Assembly (NCBI RefSeq): GCF_937872355.1 | Contig: NZ_CALMSV010000125.1 | Location: 1-39,983, forward strand | Source of the DNA: an uncultured Sphingorhabdus sp. | Lineage (GTDB): Bacteria; Pseudomonadota; Alphaproteobacteria; Sphingomonadales; Sphingomonadaceae | Length of the DNA: 39,983 nucleotides | Direction: 5' to 3' | Shown here: one piece after another, positions 8,407 through 18,081 of the stretch | How the letters are laid out: every line of letters starts with the position of its first letter | Position numbering within the stretch: the first letter of the stretch is position 1 | The notes under the pieces: model-generated | Told to the model about the DNA's origin: nothing | Database searches by the model: none | Seen by the model: only the letters and a program-made list of their open reading frames with translations | Translations under genes and position numbers: made by a program

Positions 8407-9822
8407 ATGACGAAAAACCGACCTGTGCCCCTCAAAATATTGATGAAAGCATTCGGTGCCGAAATCGTCGTTGATCGTGATCGATGGAACGAATTTGAAT
8501 CAGGATGGCGATGTAAGCCGGGAAACGCATTTTGCGTGGTTGCACCGCGGAATGTCGAGGAGCTTAGATCGGTTGTACGCAAATGCGTTGCCGATCGCCT
8601 TCCCCTGGTCCCGCAAGGCGCCTTAACCGGGCTAGTCGGCGCAAGTGTACCTGACGACACCGGCACGATGGTTGTCGTTTCAACCCAGCGGCTAAAGTCG
8701 GTCAGGCATTTTTCCGCTTGCGACGGCATTATCGTTGCCGAGAGCGGATTGCGTTTGTCGGACGTTAATGCACTGGGACTGCCGCACGGTTTGATGTTGG
8801 GGATCGACTTGGGTGCGGATCCCTCAATTGGCGGAATGGTGTCAACCAACACCGGTGGAAGCCGTTTGCTCCGTTATGGAGGCATGCGTCAGCATCTTCT
8901 GGGAGCGGAAATTATACTGGCTGATGCGGACGCAACGCTAATCACACATTTACCGCTTGTTCGCAAAGACAACAGCCATATCGGATGGTCGAACCTCGTC
9001 GCAGGGGCCGGCGGTTCATTCGGGTTCGTTTCGGCAGCATCAATTGCTTTGGATCCAGTCCCAGCGCAGCAGGCAACCGCGTTGATCGCGCTAGAAACTC
9101 TTGACGTCCTGCCTTTGCTGGTTGGCAGGCTGCGGATGACATACGGCGAACTGCTCTCAGCCTGCGAAGGTATGAGTTCAGGTGCAATCGAGGCGGTCCT
9201 TCGCCATCGGGCCGATATTCGCCAACCGTTCGCATTCGGTGTTCCAAACTATACCGTTTTAGTCGAGCTTTCGACCTCAGTCGAACCCGATATGCTGGAT
9301 CTCGACGCACTTTTGCTTTCGAAACTGGCGTCTATGTTCGATGATGCGGCGTTGGCGATAAGTGATATTGTCGTGGCGCCTCCTGAGAAGGCTTGGGGAT
9401 TGCGGCACGCTATCAGCGCGGCTTTGGCGCTTGATGGTGATGTTATTGGGCTCGATGTCAGTCTTCCGCTCGAACAGCTACCCGCCTTTCGTGAGCGTTG
9501 GAAGGCAAGGCTGGCAGCCGAAGTGCCCTGGGCCAGACTTTGCGATTTCGGCCATTGCGGCGACGGTGGCTTGCACTTTAATCTTGTACGCCCTCACGCG
9601 ACGGCGATGTCCGATCAATCGGATAGTATCCAATATATACGCGAGGCGATTTGCCGCGAAGTCAATGCTTTGGAAGGAAGTTTCAGTGCGGAACATGGTC
9701 TCGGACCTGCTAATGCTCAGATCTATTCTGCTTTAATTCCTGCTTGTGAACAAAAGTTTGTGAGAGCGATGAAGTCAATTGTCGACCCATATGCTCTTTT
9801 GTCCCGTGCACTACCCCGATAA
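8407..9822 (+). CDS. FAD-linked oxidoreductase, GlcD / D-2-hydroxyglutarate dehydrogenase family
   Basis: 471 residues, the usual length of the family. The N-terminal FAD-binding_4 (PCMH) domain has the pyrophosphate loop QGALTGLVGASVP (70-82) and GGMVSTNTGG (142-151). The C-terminal FAD-oxidase_C domain has the metal-site motif GHCGDGGLH (H383, H390) and SAEHGLG (E429, H430), as in D-2-hydroxyacid dehydrogenases such as D-2-hydroxyglutarate and D-lactate dehydrogenases. The substrate-arginine region reads GLRHAIS (R333), but the Lys expected by comparison with D-2-hydroxyglutarate dehydrogenases (KYDLSLP type) is Gly here (GLDVSLP), so substrate choice is uncertain. It lies 33 nt after the Wzc gene and 81 nt before wlbA. 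Context suggests it reoxidises a 2-hydroxyacid made by the WlbA reaction (inference). Confidence 0.85.
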   Translation: MTKNRPVPLKILMKAFGAEIVVDRDRWNEFESGWRCKPGNAFCVVAPRNVEELRSVVRKCVADRLPLVPQGALTGLVGASVPDDTGTMVVVSTQRLKSVRHFSACDGIIVAESGLRLSDVNALGLPHGLMLGIDLGADPSIGGMVSTNTGGSRLLRYGGMRQHLLGAEIILADADATLITHLPLVRKDNSHIGWSNLVAGAGGSFGFVSAASIALDPVPAQQATALIALETLDVLPLLVGRLRMTYGELLSACEGMSSGAIEAVLRHRADIRQPFAFGVPNYTVLVELSTSVEPDMLDLDALLLSKLASMFDDAALAISDIVVAPPEKAWGLRHAISAALALDGDVIGLDVSLPLEQLPAFRERWKARLAAEVPWARLCDFGHCGDGGLHFNLVRPHATAMSDQSDSIQYIREAICREVNALEGSFSAEHGLGPANAQIYSALIPACEQKFVRAMKSIVDPYALLSRALPR

Positions 9823-9903
9823 GTTTTAATGATTGTTTACAACAAACTTAGCCTTGTCTATGCGAAGCGAGCTTTCGCTGACCTCAACCAAGATGGATGC
9901 TAA

Positions 9904-10857
9904 ATGAAACGTTTCGCGATGATCGGAGCCGCGGGTTATATTGCTCCGCGTCACATGCAGGCCATTCGCGATACCGGCAACGCGCTTTGCGCTGCCTATG
10001 ACGTGAATGATAGCGTTGGTATCATCGACAGTTACTTTCCCGAGGCGCAATTCTTTACCGTTTTCGAAAAATTTGCAGCGTCTTTGGATGACGCGCGCAT
10101 GTCCGGAGAAGCTCTGGATTTTGTTAGCATTGCGTCCCCGAATGATCTTCATGCACCGCATATCCGTTTCGCGCTGCGACACGGTGCCCATGCGATTTGC
10201 GAAAAGCCGCTTGTGCTCCACCCGGCCGACATAGATACATTGCAGTTGGTAGAAGCCGAAACGGGACGCAGCGTATACACAATCCTGCAATTACGCCTGC
10301 ATCCGAGCGTGATTGAGCTCAAGGATAAAGTTGCTCGTCACATCGCTGCAAATTCCGGACATCGGTTTGCGGTCGACCTGACCTATCTGACATCCAGAGG
10401 AGCTTGGTATTTTGAATCCTGGAAGTCGGATCCCAGGCGTGCGGGCGGAATCGCTACGAACATTGGTATACATTTTTTCGACATGCTCAGCTTCGTGTTT
10501 GGGGACACGATTGATAGTGACGTGACTGTGTGTCGGGACGATGCAGCGGCGGGAACAATGCGATTTGCCAATGCCGATGTTCGATGGTTCCTTTCGGTCA
10601 ATGCTGATCATTTGCCCGACGAAGCCAAGGCTACAAACAAGCGCACATTTCGCAATATCTTGGTCGATGGAGAAGCGTTTGAATTTTCGGACGGGTTTAC
10701 CGACCTGCACACCAAATCCTATGAAGAAATTCTGGCAGGGCGCGGCTTTGGTCTGGACATAGCACGACCAAGTGTTGTGCTGGCGAGTTCGGTGCGCACT
10801 GCGCAGCCGCGCGGTCTGGTCGGCGAATATCACCCGATGGCAAAGGCGATCGTTTAA
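9904..10857 (+). CDS. wlbA: UDP-N-acetyl-2-amino-2-deoxyglucuronate 3-dehydrogenase (WlbA/WbpB type)
   Basis: 317 residues of the Gfo/Idh/MocA family. The N-terminus [15 protein letters not shown] is characteristic of WlbA/WbpB. The catalytic Lys is in EKP (K101) and the His in [10 protein letters not shown] (H190). The family oxidises C3 of UDP-GlcNAcA to the 3-keto sugar with tightly bound NAD+, the step before transamination by WlbC/WbpE. Several characterised members recycle the bound cofactor with 2-oxoglutarate. The stop overlaps the start of wlbB (TAATG), so the two are translationally coupled. Assignment is strong because wlbB, the dehydrogenase, wlbC and wlbD homologues follow directly. 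Confidence 0.92.
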   Translation: MKRFAMIGAAGYIAPRHMQAIRDTGNALCAAYDVNDSVGIIDSYFPEAQFFTVFEKFAASLDDARMSGEALDFVSIASPNDLHAPHIRFALRHGAHAICEKPLVLHPADIDTLQLVEAETGRSVYTILQLRLHPSVIELKDKVARHIAANSGHRFAVDLTYLTSRGAWYFESWKSDPRRAGGIATNIGIHFFDMLSFVFGDTIDSDVTVCRDDAAAGTMRFANADVRWFLSVNADHLPDEAKATNKRTFRNILVDGEAFEFSDGFTDLHTKSYEEILAGRGFGLDIARPSVVLASSVRTAQPRGLVGEYHPMAKAIV

Positions 10858-11438
10858 TGTCATCCTTCTGTCACCCTTCTGCAGTAGTCGACGATGGTGC
10901 GCAAATAGGCGATGACACGCGAATTTGGCACTTCACGCATGTGTCAGCCGGGTCGGTGATCGGTGAGAGATGCACGATCGGGCAAAATGTATTCGTCGGC
11001 AACAGGGCGCGGATCGGGAGCGGCGTGAAGGTCCAGAACAATGTTTCTATTTATGATGATATTATCATCGAAGATGATGTTTTTTGCGGCCCTAGCGCCG
11101 TCTTTACCAACGTCATAAATCCGCGCGCACGAATCGAAAGAAAGTCGGAATATCTGCAAACACGGGTCTGCAAAGGGGCCACTATTGGCGCAAATGCAAC
11201 GATCATTTGCGGTGTCACCCTAGGCGAGTTCGCTTTTATTGGTGCAGGAGCCGTTGTAACGGAAGACGTCCCCGCCTTCGCCCTGATGGTGGGGGTGCCG
11301 GCACGCCAGATTGGTTGGATGAGTGCATTTGGCGAGCGCTTATCCCTGCCGCTGAATGGGACGGACGAAACAGTGTGTCCGCATGACCAATCCCGGTATA
11401 GCCTTGAACGGGGTGTCGTAACGCGGCACCCGCGTTGA
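10857..11438 (+). CDS. wlbB: UDP-2-acetamido-3-amino-2,3-dideoxyglucuronate N-acetyltransferase (WlbB/WbpD type)
   Basis: 193 residues with left-handed beta-helix hexapeptide repeats through most of the length ([LIV]-G-x4 pattern, for example [20 protein letters not shown]). The end [15 protein letters not shown] matches WlbB/WbpD-type trimeric acetyltransferases. It would transfer acetyl from acetyl-CoA to the 3-amino group made by the WlbC-type aminotransferase. The start ATG at 10857 overlaps the wlbA stop. Confidence 0.92.
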   Translation: MSSFCHPSAVVDDGAQIGDDTRIWHFTHVSAGSVIGERCTIGQNVFVGNRARIGSGVKVQNNVSIYDDIIIEDDVFCGPSAVFTNVINPRARIERKSEYLQTRVCKGATIGANATIICGVTLGEFAFIGAGAVVTEDVPAFALMVGVPARQIGWMSAFGERLSLPLNGTDETVCPHDQSRYSLERGVVTRHPR

Positions 11439-11486
11439 CCGGCAAGCAATCGCCAGACAACCCAGCTTATCCTGCGGAAAAGGTTT

Positions 11487-12791
11487 ATGAAACAGAATAT
11501 AATAGATAAATTTAATCATCGCGATGCTGTGATCGGTATTGTGGGTCTTGGATATGTAGGTCTACCGCTGGTGCTGCGCTTCAATGAAGTTGGGTACAAG
11601 GTCATTGGATTTGATATCGATGCCCGTAAGACTGAAAAACTCAATCAGGGCGAAAGCTACATCGAACACATTACCGATGAGGATGTGGCGACGGCGCGAC
11701 ATTCTGGGTTCGAAGCCGTAGCAAGTTTCGAACGCGCTTCCGAGTGCGATGCATTGATCATCTGTGTGCCCACGCCTCTGGGTCATCACCGCGAACCGGA
11801 TTTGTCATTCGTGACGGGAACGACGGACGCGTTGATACCGCATCTGCGCGCGGGTCAGGTTCTAAGCCTTGAAAGCACAACTTATCCCGGGACTACGGAA
11901 GAGGAGCTTCTTCCACGGGTGGAATCAGCCGGTTTACGCGTTGGCACGGATTTCTTCCTTGTCTATTCACCAGAACGCGAAGATCCGGGCAATGCAAGCT
12001 TCACGACGAAATCTATACCGAAAGTATGCGGCGGCCACACAGCTGCATGCCTTGACGTCGGTCTCGCTTTGTACGGCAAAGTCATAGACCAGCTTGTACC
12101 CGTCAGTTCCACCAAGGTTGCCGAGCTGACAAAATTGCTGGAGAATATTCACCGCGCGGTGAACATCGGCCTGGTCAATGAAATGAAAATTGTCGCTGAC
12201 CGTTTCGGACTGGACATCCACGAAGTAATCCGGGCTGCGGCAACCAAGCCCTTTGGTTTTGTGCCTTATTATCCGGGTCCGGGGCTTGGCGGGCACTGTA
12301 TTCCGATTGATCCATTTTATCTGACGTGGAAAGCGCGCGAATATGGAGTCCACACCCGCTTCATCGAGTTGGCGGGTGAGATCAACAGCGGCATGCCCGA
12401 TTATGTGGTAGGCAAAGTCGCATTGGCTCTTAATGAGCGAGAGCAAGCGATCAAAGGAAGCCGCATTCTGGTTCTAGGCATAGCCTACAAGAAAAATGTC
12501 GACGACATGCGCGAAAGCCCGTCTGTCATCCTGATGGAAAAATTGGAGGAGCTCGGAGCGATTGTTGCTTATTCAGACCCGCACATCGCCACCTTCCCCG
12601 AAATGCGCGAGCATCATTTCGAGCTGGACAGCGTCGATCTGACCCCGGAATCGATAGCCGATTTTGACTGCATATTGATCTCGACCGATCATGACGGTTT
12701 TGACTATGACATGATTCGTGACCACGCAGCCCTAGTCGTTGATTCACGAGGGCGATTCCGCGAAAGCTTCCCCAATCTGGTCAAGGCTTGA
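11487..12791 (+). CDS. wbpA: UDP-N-acetylglucosamine 6-dehydrogenase (WbpA type)
   Basis: 434 residues, a UDP-sugar dehydrogenase with an N-terminal Rossmann motif [12 protein letters not shown] (about 18-29). The catalytic Cys is in [13 protein letters not shown] and the conserved Lys in [13 protein letters not shown]. The C-terminal UDP-binding domain contains [16 protein letters not shown]. It oxidises C6 of a UDP-HexNAc to the uronic acid in two NAD+ steps, the first reaction of the UDP-GlcNAc(3NAc)A pathway. Its position inside the wlb set supports UDP-GlcNAc rather than UDP-Glc or UDP-ManNAc as substrate. It has a good AAAGG site before the ATG. Confidence 0.9.
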   Translation: MKQNIIDKFNHRDAVIGIVGLGYVGLPLVLRFNEVGYKVIGFDIDARKTEKLNQGESYIEHITDEDVATARHSGFEAVASFERASECDALIICVPTPLGHHREPDLSFVTGTTDALIPHLRAGQVLSLESTTYPGTTEEELLPRVESAGLRVGTDFFLVYSPEREDPGNASFTTKSIPKVCGGHTAACLDVGLALYGKVIDQLVPVSSTKVAELTKLLENIHRAVNIGLVNEMKIVADRFGLDIHEVIRAAATKPFGFVPYYPGPGLGGHCIPIDPFYLTWKAREYGVHTRFIELAGEINSGMPDYVVGKVALALNEREQAIKGSRILVLGIAYKKNVDDMRESPSVILMEKLEELGAIVAYSDPHIATFPEMREHHFELDSVDLTPESIADFDCILISTDHDGFDYDMIRDHAALVVDSRGRFRESFPNLVKA

Positions 12792-12797
12792 AATCGC

Positions 12798-13919
12798 ATG
12801 CAGTTTATAGACCTAAAGGCTCAGCAGGCGCGGATCCGCGATGATTTGCGACTGCGGATCGATAAGGTTCTTGACCACGGGCAATATATTATGGGGCCTG
12901 AGGTCGCTGAACTGGAAGCAGCGCTCGCTGCCTATGTCGGCGTTGACCATTGCATCGGAATCGCTAACGGCACTGATGCCATTCAGATTGCGTTGATGGC
13001 GCTTGATATCGAGCCTGGCGATGAAATCATTACATCTGCGTTCAGTTTCATAGCTGCTGCCGAAGTCATCGCCCTATTGCGCGCCGTGCCAGTTTTTGTC
13101 GACATTGATCCGCTAACATATAATTGCACTGCAGAGCAGATTGCACGGGCAATTACACCGCGGACAAAGGCGATTATTCCCGTCGATCTGTACGGCCTCG
13201 TCTCGGATATCGATGCGATTGTTGAGGTGGCTGCACAACATGGCATTCCGGTCATCGAAGATGCGGCACAGAGCATGGGCGCAACCTATAAAGATCGCCG
13301 GGCATGCTCGTTGGGAACGATAGCCACAACAAGCTTTTTCCCGTCGAAGCCATTGGGCGGCTATGGAGATGGCGGTGCCTGCTTCACCAATGATCCCGAA
13401 CTTGCGGCTCGTATCCGCAGCATCCGGATCCATGGCCAGCGTCAGCGCTATTATCACGACCGCATCGGCGTCAACGGACGACTGGACACACTACAAGCTG
13501 CTATATTGCTAGCGAAGCTACCCATATTTGATGAAGAAGTGTCGCTGCGTGCTGAGGTTGCGTCGCGCTATGATCGATTGATCGCATGCGCCGATTTTGG
13601 CCGACACGACATCCGTGCGCCACACATACCGGAAGGATATACGAGCGTTTATGCGCAATATACCGTCCGCGTGCCCGATCGCGATCGGATAATAGCTTTG
13701 TTGCATCAAGTAGGCATACCGACGGCAGTCCATTACCCTTGCGCCCTTCACCGCCAAGAAGTGTTTGCAGGAAGCAAAGTGGCAGATGCGGGCTGTCCCG
13801 AGAGTGAGGCCGCCGCCGCGCAGGTCATGAGCTTGCCGATGCATCCCTATTTGGCCGAAACAGACCAGATTCGCATTGTCGAGGCGCTGTCATCGGCAGT
13901 TCGGGACGTCGCAGCGTGA
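12798..13919 (+). CDS. wlbC: DegT/DnrJ/EryC1/StrS aminotransferase (WlbC/WbpE type)
   Basis: 373 residues, PLP-dependent sugar aminotransferase. The Lys that binds PLP is in SFFPSKPLGGYGDGG, and the family HGQRQRYYHDRIGVNGRLD segment is present. In the wlb pathway it converts the 3-keto UDP-GlcNAcA to the 3-amino sugar with L-glutamate, releasing 2-oxoglutarate. It starts 6 nt after the dehydrogenase gene and its stop overlaps the GTG of the next gene by four bases (GTGA), so it is part of the same operon. Confidence 0.92.
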   Translation: MQFIDLKAQQARIRDDLRLRIDKVLDHGQYIMGPEVAELEAALAAYVGVDHCIGIANGTDAIQIALMALDIEPGDEIITSAFSFIAAAEVIALLRAVPVFVDIDPLTYNCTAEQIARAITPRTKAIIPVDLYGLVSDIDAIVEVAAQHGIPVIEDAAQSMGATYKDRRACSLGTIATTSFFPSKPLGGYGDGGACFTNDPELAARIRSIRIHGQRQRYYHDRIGVNGRLDTLQAAILLAKLPIFDEEVSLRAEVASRYDRLIACADFGRHDIRAPHIPEGYTSVYAQYTVRVPDRDRIIALLHQVGIPTAVHYPCALHRQEVFAGSKVADAGCPESEAAAAQVMSLPMHPYLAETDQIRIVEALSSAVRDVAA

Positions 13920-15596
13920 AAGTCTTGACGATTGTCGGCAACCGGCCGCAGTTTATCAAACTTGGCGTCACTGCTCGCCGGTTGCGTGAATTGGGTGCAG
14001 ATGCGCCGTGGCGCAGCATTGTCGTCAATACAGGTCAGCACTATGATGAAATGCTGTCCGACGTGTTTTTTACCGAACTCGAGATCGAAGCGCCTGACTA
14101 TGCTTTGGGTATCGGCTCGGGCCACATCTTCGATTAGATTTGCAAAATGCTATCCCTTACGCGAGATAATCGAGGTTGAACGACCCAACGCGCTTCTTGT
14201 CTATGGGGACACCAATTCCACAATTGCGGGTGCAATTTGCGCTGGTCACCTTGATATTCCGTTGATTCATGTTGAAGGTGGTGAGCGGCTGTACCGTCGC
14301 TCGGCAATGCCTGAAGAAGTGAACCGCGTTGTAACCGACCATCTGTCTTCGCTGTGCCTTGCAAGTTCGCGCAAGGCCGTGCGCTATCTTGCCCGCGAGG
14401 GATTTGGGCCTGATCGTGTGCAGTTTGTCGGCGATCCTATGTACGATATATTCAAGCTTTCGGGCGAGTTGCTCGAAACGATGCCTGCGAAACAACCGGA
14501 CGATTTTGGTCTCGAAGCTGACGGCTATGCACTTTGTACAATACATCGTGCGGAAAACACCGATGTCAAAGACACATGCCTCGACATTTTGGAGGCGCTG
14601 GATCAAGGTCCGTTGCCTGCTCTTTTGCCTGCGCATCCAAGGTTGATGCACCGCCTGAACGATTGGGCCTGGGCACCCAAAGGAAATTTGCGGCTTGTCG
14701 ATCCCTTGGGCTATTTCGACTTCCAATCTTTGCTGCGTCAATGCGCGGTTGCCGTCACCGATTCCGGAGGCGTCGGTCGTGAAGCCTTTTTTGCAGGAAA
14801 AGCGGCAATTGTACCGCTCGAAAGCAGCGCCTGGATTGAAGCAGTTGAGGCTGGCCTTGCCGTTATGACAGGGCAGAGCGGCGAACGAATTGCTGAGGCG
14901 CTTCGCAGTTTCAACCGGCACGAAGATGTGACCGCATTGGTTGAACACAATTTTGGCAGCGGCGATGCCGGTTCACAAATTGTTGACGCAGTCTCTGCCT
15001 TTCTATCGGCCCCGTCGCTGGGCGGCGAAGGACCCTGGCACCCCGTAGCGCGTTTTGAGCAGCTTCCACGCGCAGCGGATGCTTCTTCCCTGTCGTTGGA
15101 CGCCTTTGCCCGGCTCTGCACGCGGCAAAAGGACGCAGGCGCACAAGCGCTCGTGCTCGACATTACCCGATCCTTGTCCAACGCAAGCACTATGCTCGAT
15201 CTTTGTCGTCGGCTGGGCGCTCGTGCAACTTTATGGGTTCATCCCGGCACCGCCGGTTTTAATCCTTTGAACGAAAACGTCATCACGCAGATCGGTGCGC
15301 TGGCCGAGATTGCGGACGGTTTGGCCACATCTGATCAAAATTACGCCGCATATCTTGGAGAAAAGCTGCGGCGAAAAGTTCCAGCTATAACATTTTCGGT
15401 CGTTCAGGATGACAGCGCCGCCGAAGGTGACAAGGGTTGGGTAGACAAGGTTGAAATCGGAGAGGACACGCCACCGATCCGAATTCGCCCATGGGCTTGG
15501 TCGGCTGTACCAGTCGGTGATTTTGAATCCGAGCTCCAGATCTTCGATGTCGAACGCGACGCCCATTGGTCAACGCTGCGAGAGAAGTTGAGCTGA
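13916..15596 (+). pseudogene. wlbD: UDP-GlcNAc(3NAc)A 2-epimerase (WlbD/WbpI type) fused to an unknown C-terminal domain; disrupted
   Basis: The gene starts at GTG 13916 overlapping wlbC. It reads as a non-hydrolysing UDP-GlcNAc 2-epimerase (VLTIVGNRPQFIK, VVNTGQHYDEMLSDVFF) for 73 codons, then meets TAG at 14135-14137. The family continues after the stop in the same frame for a few residues (ICKML) and then in the next frame (REIIEVERPNALLVYGDTNST) from about 14155, so there is a nonsense codon plus a net one-base shift within about 25 nt. Downstream all expected catalytic regions survive: GDTNST, HVEGGERLY, MPEEVNRV and TIHRAENTD. The epimerase part ends near nt 15000, and about 195 extra residues follow that I cannot assign. 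The remaining frame is open to 15596, so decay is recent or the 3' part is still used. Inactivation would leave the pathway at the gluco epimer. Confidence 0.85.
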
Positions 15597-15599
15597 TCC

Positions 15600-16154
15600 G
15601 TGGCACAACCGGTTCTGTTCTTTGCACTGGCAGGTGGCGATTGGTCGGGTGCCGAGCGGCTGCGCGACATGCGCGCGCAAACGCCCGAATATCATCTTGA
15701 TTTCTGGCGGCCCTCGTTGTCGCGACCCTTCCCTCCAGGGCGCCGCGATCCGCGTATATTGTCCTATAGCTTCATGCATTCGGCAGGCTTATTCGAGACC
15801 CTCTCTTATTCCATGGTCCACCTTTCGGCGCCCGACGGTTCGATTGCGCACAGTTCGCTTATTATGCCTCGATTTGCTCGGTTCCCCTTTATGGGGCTTG
15901 ATGACCTGCAAATCGGCGCTACAGAAACGTCCCCTGCGCACCGGGGTCGCGGTTTGGCAGTCCGCGCGATCGACGAAACAATCGCCACGCTCGGGCATTC
16001 TGGCCGGACTTTCTGGTATTTGACCGAAGACGCAAATACTGCATCCATCGCAGTGATCCGGAAAGCAGGTTTTTCGCTGGTTGGGCGCGGTAAGAAAGTT
16101 CCGCGGTTTGGCCTTACGCCGCTCGGTTATTACGCCATCACTGAACATTCCTAA
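15600..16154 (+). CDS. GNAT-family N-acetyltransferase
   Basis: 184 residues starting at GTG 15600, three bases after the preceding stop. The C-terminal half carries the GNAT acetyl-CoA loop ETSPAHRGRGLAVRAI (about residues 101-116) followed by a typical Asn-containing strand/helix (EDANTASIAVIRKAGF). The N-terminal half is less typical. In this position it probably acylates an amino sugar, perhaps the product of the aminotransferase that follows, but the substrate is not visible from sequence. Confidence 0.82.
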   Translation: MAQPVLFFALAGGDWSGAERLRDMRAQTPEYHLDFWRPSLSRPFPPGRRDPRILSYSFMHSAGLFETLSYSMVHLSAPDGSIAHSSLIMPRFARFPFMGLDDLQIGATETSPAHRGRGLAVRAIDETIATLGHSGRTFWYLTEDANTASIAVIRKAGFSLVGRGKKVPRFGLTPLGYYAITEHS

Positions 16155-16173
16155 TTATTTGATCGAGGTAAAG

Positions 16174-17286
16174 ATGACATCGGCTAGATCTGTACCATTC
16201 TTCAACTATCCCGCAATGTTCGCGGAACGGTCGGAGACTTATATGGCCACCATGCATGACGTGATGGCGCGCGGTGCCTTCATCATGCAAAAGGATTTGC
16301 TGTCGTTTGAAGAGGAACTTGCGGCGTACCTGGGCTGCCGTCACGCAATTGGCGTGGCCGACGGCACGGTCGCGTTGACATTGTCGCTGCGAGCGGCCGG
16401 CATCGGATCCGGTGACGAAGTGATCGTTTCTTCGCATACATTTATCGCTACGGCGGCCGCAGTGCACCACGTCGGAGCTATCCCGGTCGTATGTGATTGC
16501 CTTCCTGACGCTATGATGGACACGGCTAGTGCTGCTACCTTGGTGACCGACAAGACACGCGCTATCATGCCGACGCAGCTCAACGGGCGGACGTCTGATA
16601 TGGACGCGATTGGCGCGCTAGCGAAACAGCATAATCTGAAAATTGTTGAAGACAGCTGCCAGGCTATGGGAGCGAAGTTCCGCGATACGCCAGCTGGCCT
16701 GTTCGGCGTTGCAGGATCTTACAGTTTCTATCCGGCGAAGACGCTTGGTTGTTTTGGTGATGGCGGTGCCATAGTTACCAATGACGACGATGCGGCCAAG
16801 GAAATAAGGGAGCTGCGCGATCATGGCCGGGGCGCGGATGGCAAGGTTAAGCGGTTTGGCCACAATGGTCGATTGGACAATATTCAGGCCGCAATACTTA
16901 GAGTGAAGCTGGCACATTATGACGAGGCGATTACCCGTCGACGGGCGATCGCTTCGAGATATCAGGCAGGGCTATCCGACATAGCCCAGCTTTTGCTGCC
17001 ACCTGCACCAGACAGCGACAATCTACGATTTGATATTTTTCAGAACTACGAAATCCAGGCCAATGATCGTGACGCGTTGCGCGAACATCTCAGTGCGAAC
17101 GGAATCGGAACGATTTTGCAATGGGGCGGGCACATGATTCACCAGTTTGAGGATCTTGGACTTCGATGCAGCGCCCCCTATGCAGAGGAAATGTCGCGCC
17201 GCTATATGATGTTGCCGATGCACCACATGCTGAGCGATGACGATGTCGACTATGTAATCGAACATATCCGTGCGTTTTACGCCTGA
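16174..17286 (+). CDS. DegT/DnrJ/EryC1/StrS sugar aminotransferase (second copy)
   Basis: 370 residues from ATG 16174, chosen because GAGG lies at a proper distance; the frame is open upstream to 16081 but that stretch overlaps the GNAT gene. The PLP Lys is in SYSFYPAKTLGCFGDGG and the family HGRGADGKVKRFGHNGRLD region is present. It is clearly diverged from the WlbC-type copy at 12798. It transfers an amino group from glutamate to a keto sugar. The neighbouring methyltransferase and split transketolase suggest that its substrate is an unusual keto sugar rather than the 3-keto uronate. Confidence 0.9.
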   Translation: MTSARSVPFFNYPAMFAERSETYMATMHDVMARGAFIMQKDLLSFEEELAAYLGCRHAIGVADGTVALTLSLRAAGIGSGDEVIVSSHTFIATAAAVHHVGAIPVVCDCLPDAMMDTASAATLVTDKTRAIMPTQLNGRTSDMDAIGALAKQHNLKIVEDSCQAMGAKFRDTPAGLFGVAGSYSFYPAKTLGCFGDGGAIVTNDDDAAKEIRELRDHGRGADGKVKRFGHNGRLDNIQAAILRVKLAHYDEAITRRRAIASRYQAGLSDIAQLLLPPAPDSDNLRFDIFQNYEIQANDRDALREHLSANGIGTILQWGGHMIHQFEDLGLRCSAPYAEEMSRRYMMLPMHHMLSDDDVDYVIEHIRAFYA

Positions 17287-17307
17287 TTTAATAAAAGAGG
17301 TTTGAAC

Positions 17308-18069
17308 ATGACGACCGACGGAATCGCCGTAGCCGGCGGCTTACGCACACAAGAAGAGAAGCTGGAGGCTCCCCGCAACCGCGCGCTGTTTGAGGGCAAT
17401 CCATCCAGCTGGGAAACGAAGATGGAGAATTTTCCCAAATATGTGCGGCGGCAAAACCTTACGAGATTCCTCGCACTTTATGAACTGTTCAAACTTACGC
17501 TGCCCGTAAAGGGATCGGTAATCGAATGCGGGGTCAATCATGGCTTCGGGATCATGAGCTGGGCCAAATTCTCTGCGATTATGGAGCCGGTTAATCTCAC
17601 CCGGCGGATTTACGGCTTTGATACGTTCGAAGGTTTTCCAGGGGTGAGCGAAAAGGATCGATCGGCATCCTCACAACATGTGAAAGTCGGCGATCTCGCA
17701 GCCGATGTGCATGACGAACTGACCCAGCTAATCGCCAACTATGATTCAACCCGCTTTCTGGGCCATGTCGACAAGGTGCATCTCGTACGTGGTGACGCCA
17801 CCAAAACCATACCGACATTCATAGAGGAAAATCCCCACATCTTGGTTTCGTTGCTGTTCCTGGATTTCGACCTTTATGAGCCGACCAAGATTGCACTCGA
17901 ACATTTCTTGCCAAGAATGCCCAAAGGCGCGATCCTCGCCTTCGACGAACTCGACAACCCACTTTGGCCCGGGGAAACGCTCGCAATGCTCGAAACGCAT
18001 GCAAAACGGCCGCTGAAAGTTCGGCGACATGAGTTTGATCCCTATATCGGCTTTGCCGTCCTGGACTGA
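17308..18069 (+). CDS. TylF/MycF-like sugar O-methyltransferase
   Basis: 253 residues from ATG 17308, with AAAGAGG seven bases upstream; the TTG at 17302 is less likely. Features of the macrocin O-methyltransferase (TylF) family: an SAM-binding segment SVIECGVNHGFGIMSW, then RIYGFDTFEGFPGV, and the metal-site region LLFLDFDLYEPTKIAL with LAFDELDNPLWPGE. These are SAM- and divalent-metal-dependent enzymes that methylate sugar hydroxyls. It lies 21 nt after the DegT gene and 12 nt before the transketolase subunit, so it should methylate the sugar produced by this cassette or a residue of the repeat unit. Confidence 0.85.
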   Translation: MTTDGIAVAGGLRTQEEKLEAPRNRALFEGNPSSWETKMENFPKYVRRQNLTRFLALYELFKLTLPVKGSVIECGVNHGFGIMSWAKFSAIMEPVNLTRRIYGFDTFEGFPGVSEKDRSASSQHVKVGDLAADVHDELTQLIANYDSTRFLGHVDKVHLVRGDATKTIPTFIEENPHILVSLLFLDFDLYEPTKIALEHFLPRMPKGAILAFDELDNPLWPGETLAMLETHAKRPLKVRRHEFDPYIGFAVLD

Positions 18070-18081
18070 TAGGGCACCTTT

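Noticed and set aside
14120..14160. Programmed frameshifting to join the two wlbD frames
   Set aside because: No convincing slippery sequence, and the conserved residues between the stop and the frame change indicate two separate lesions.
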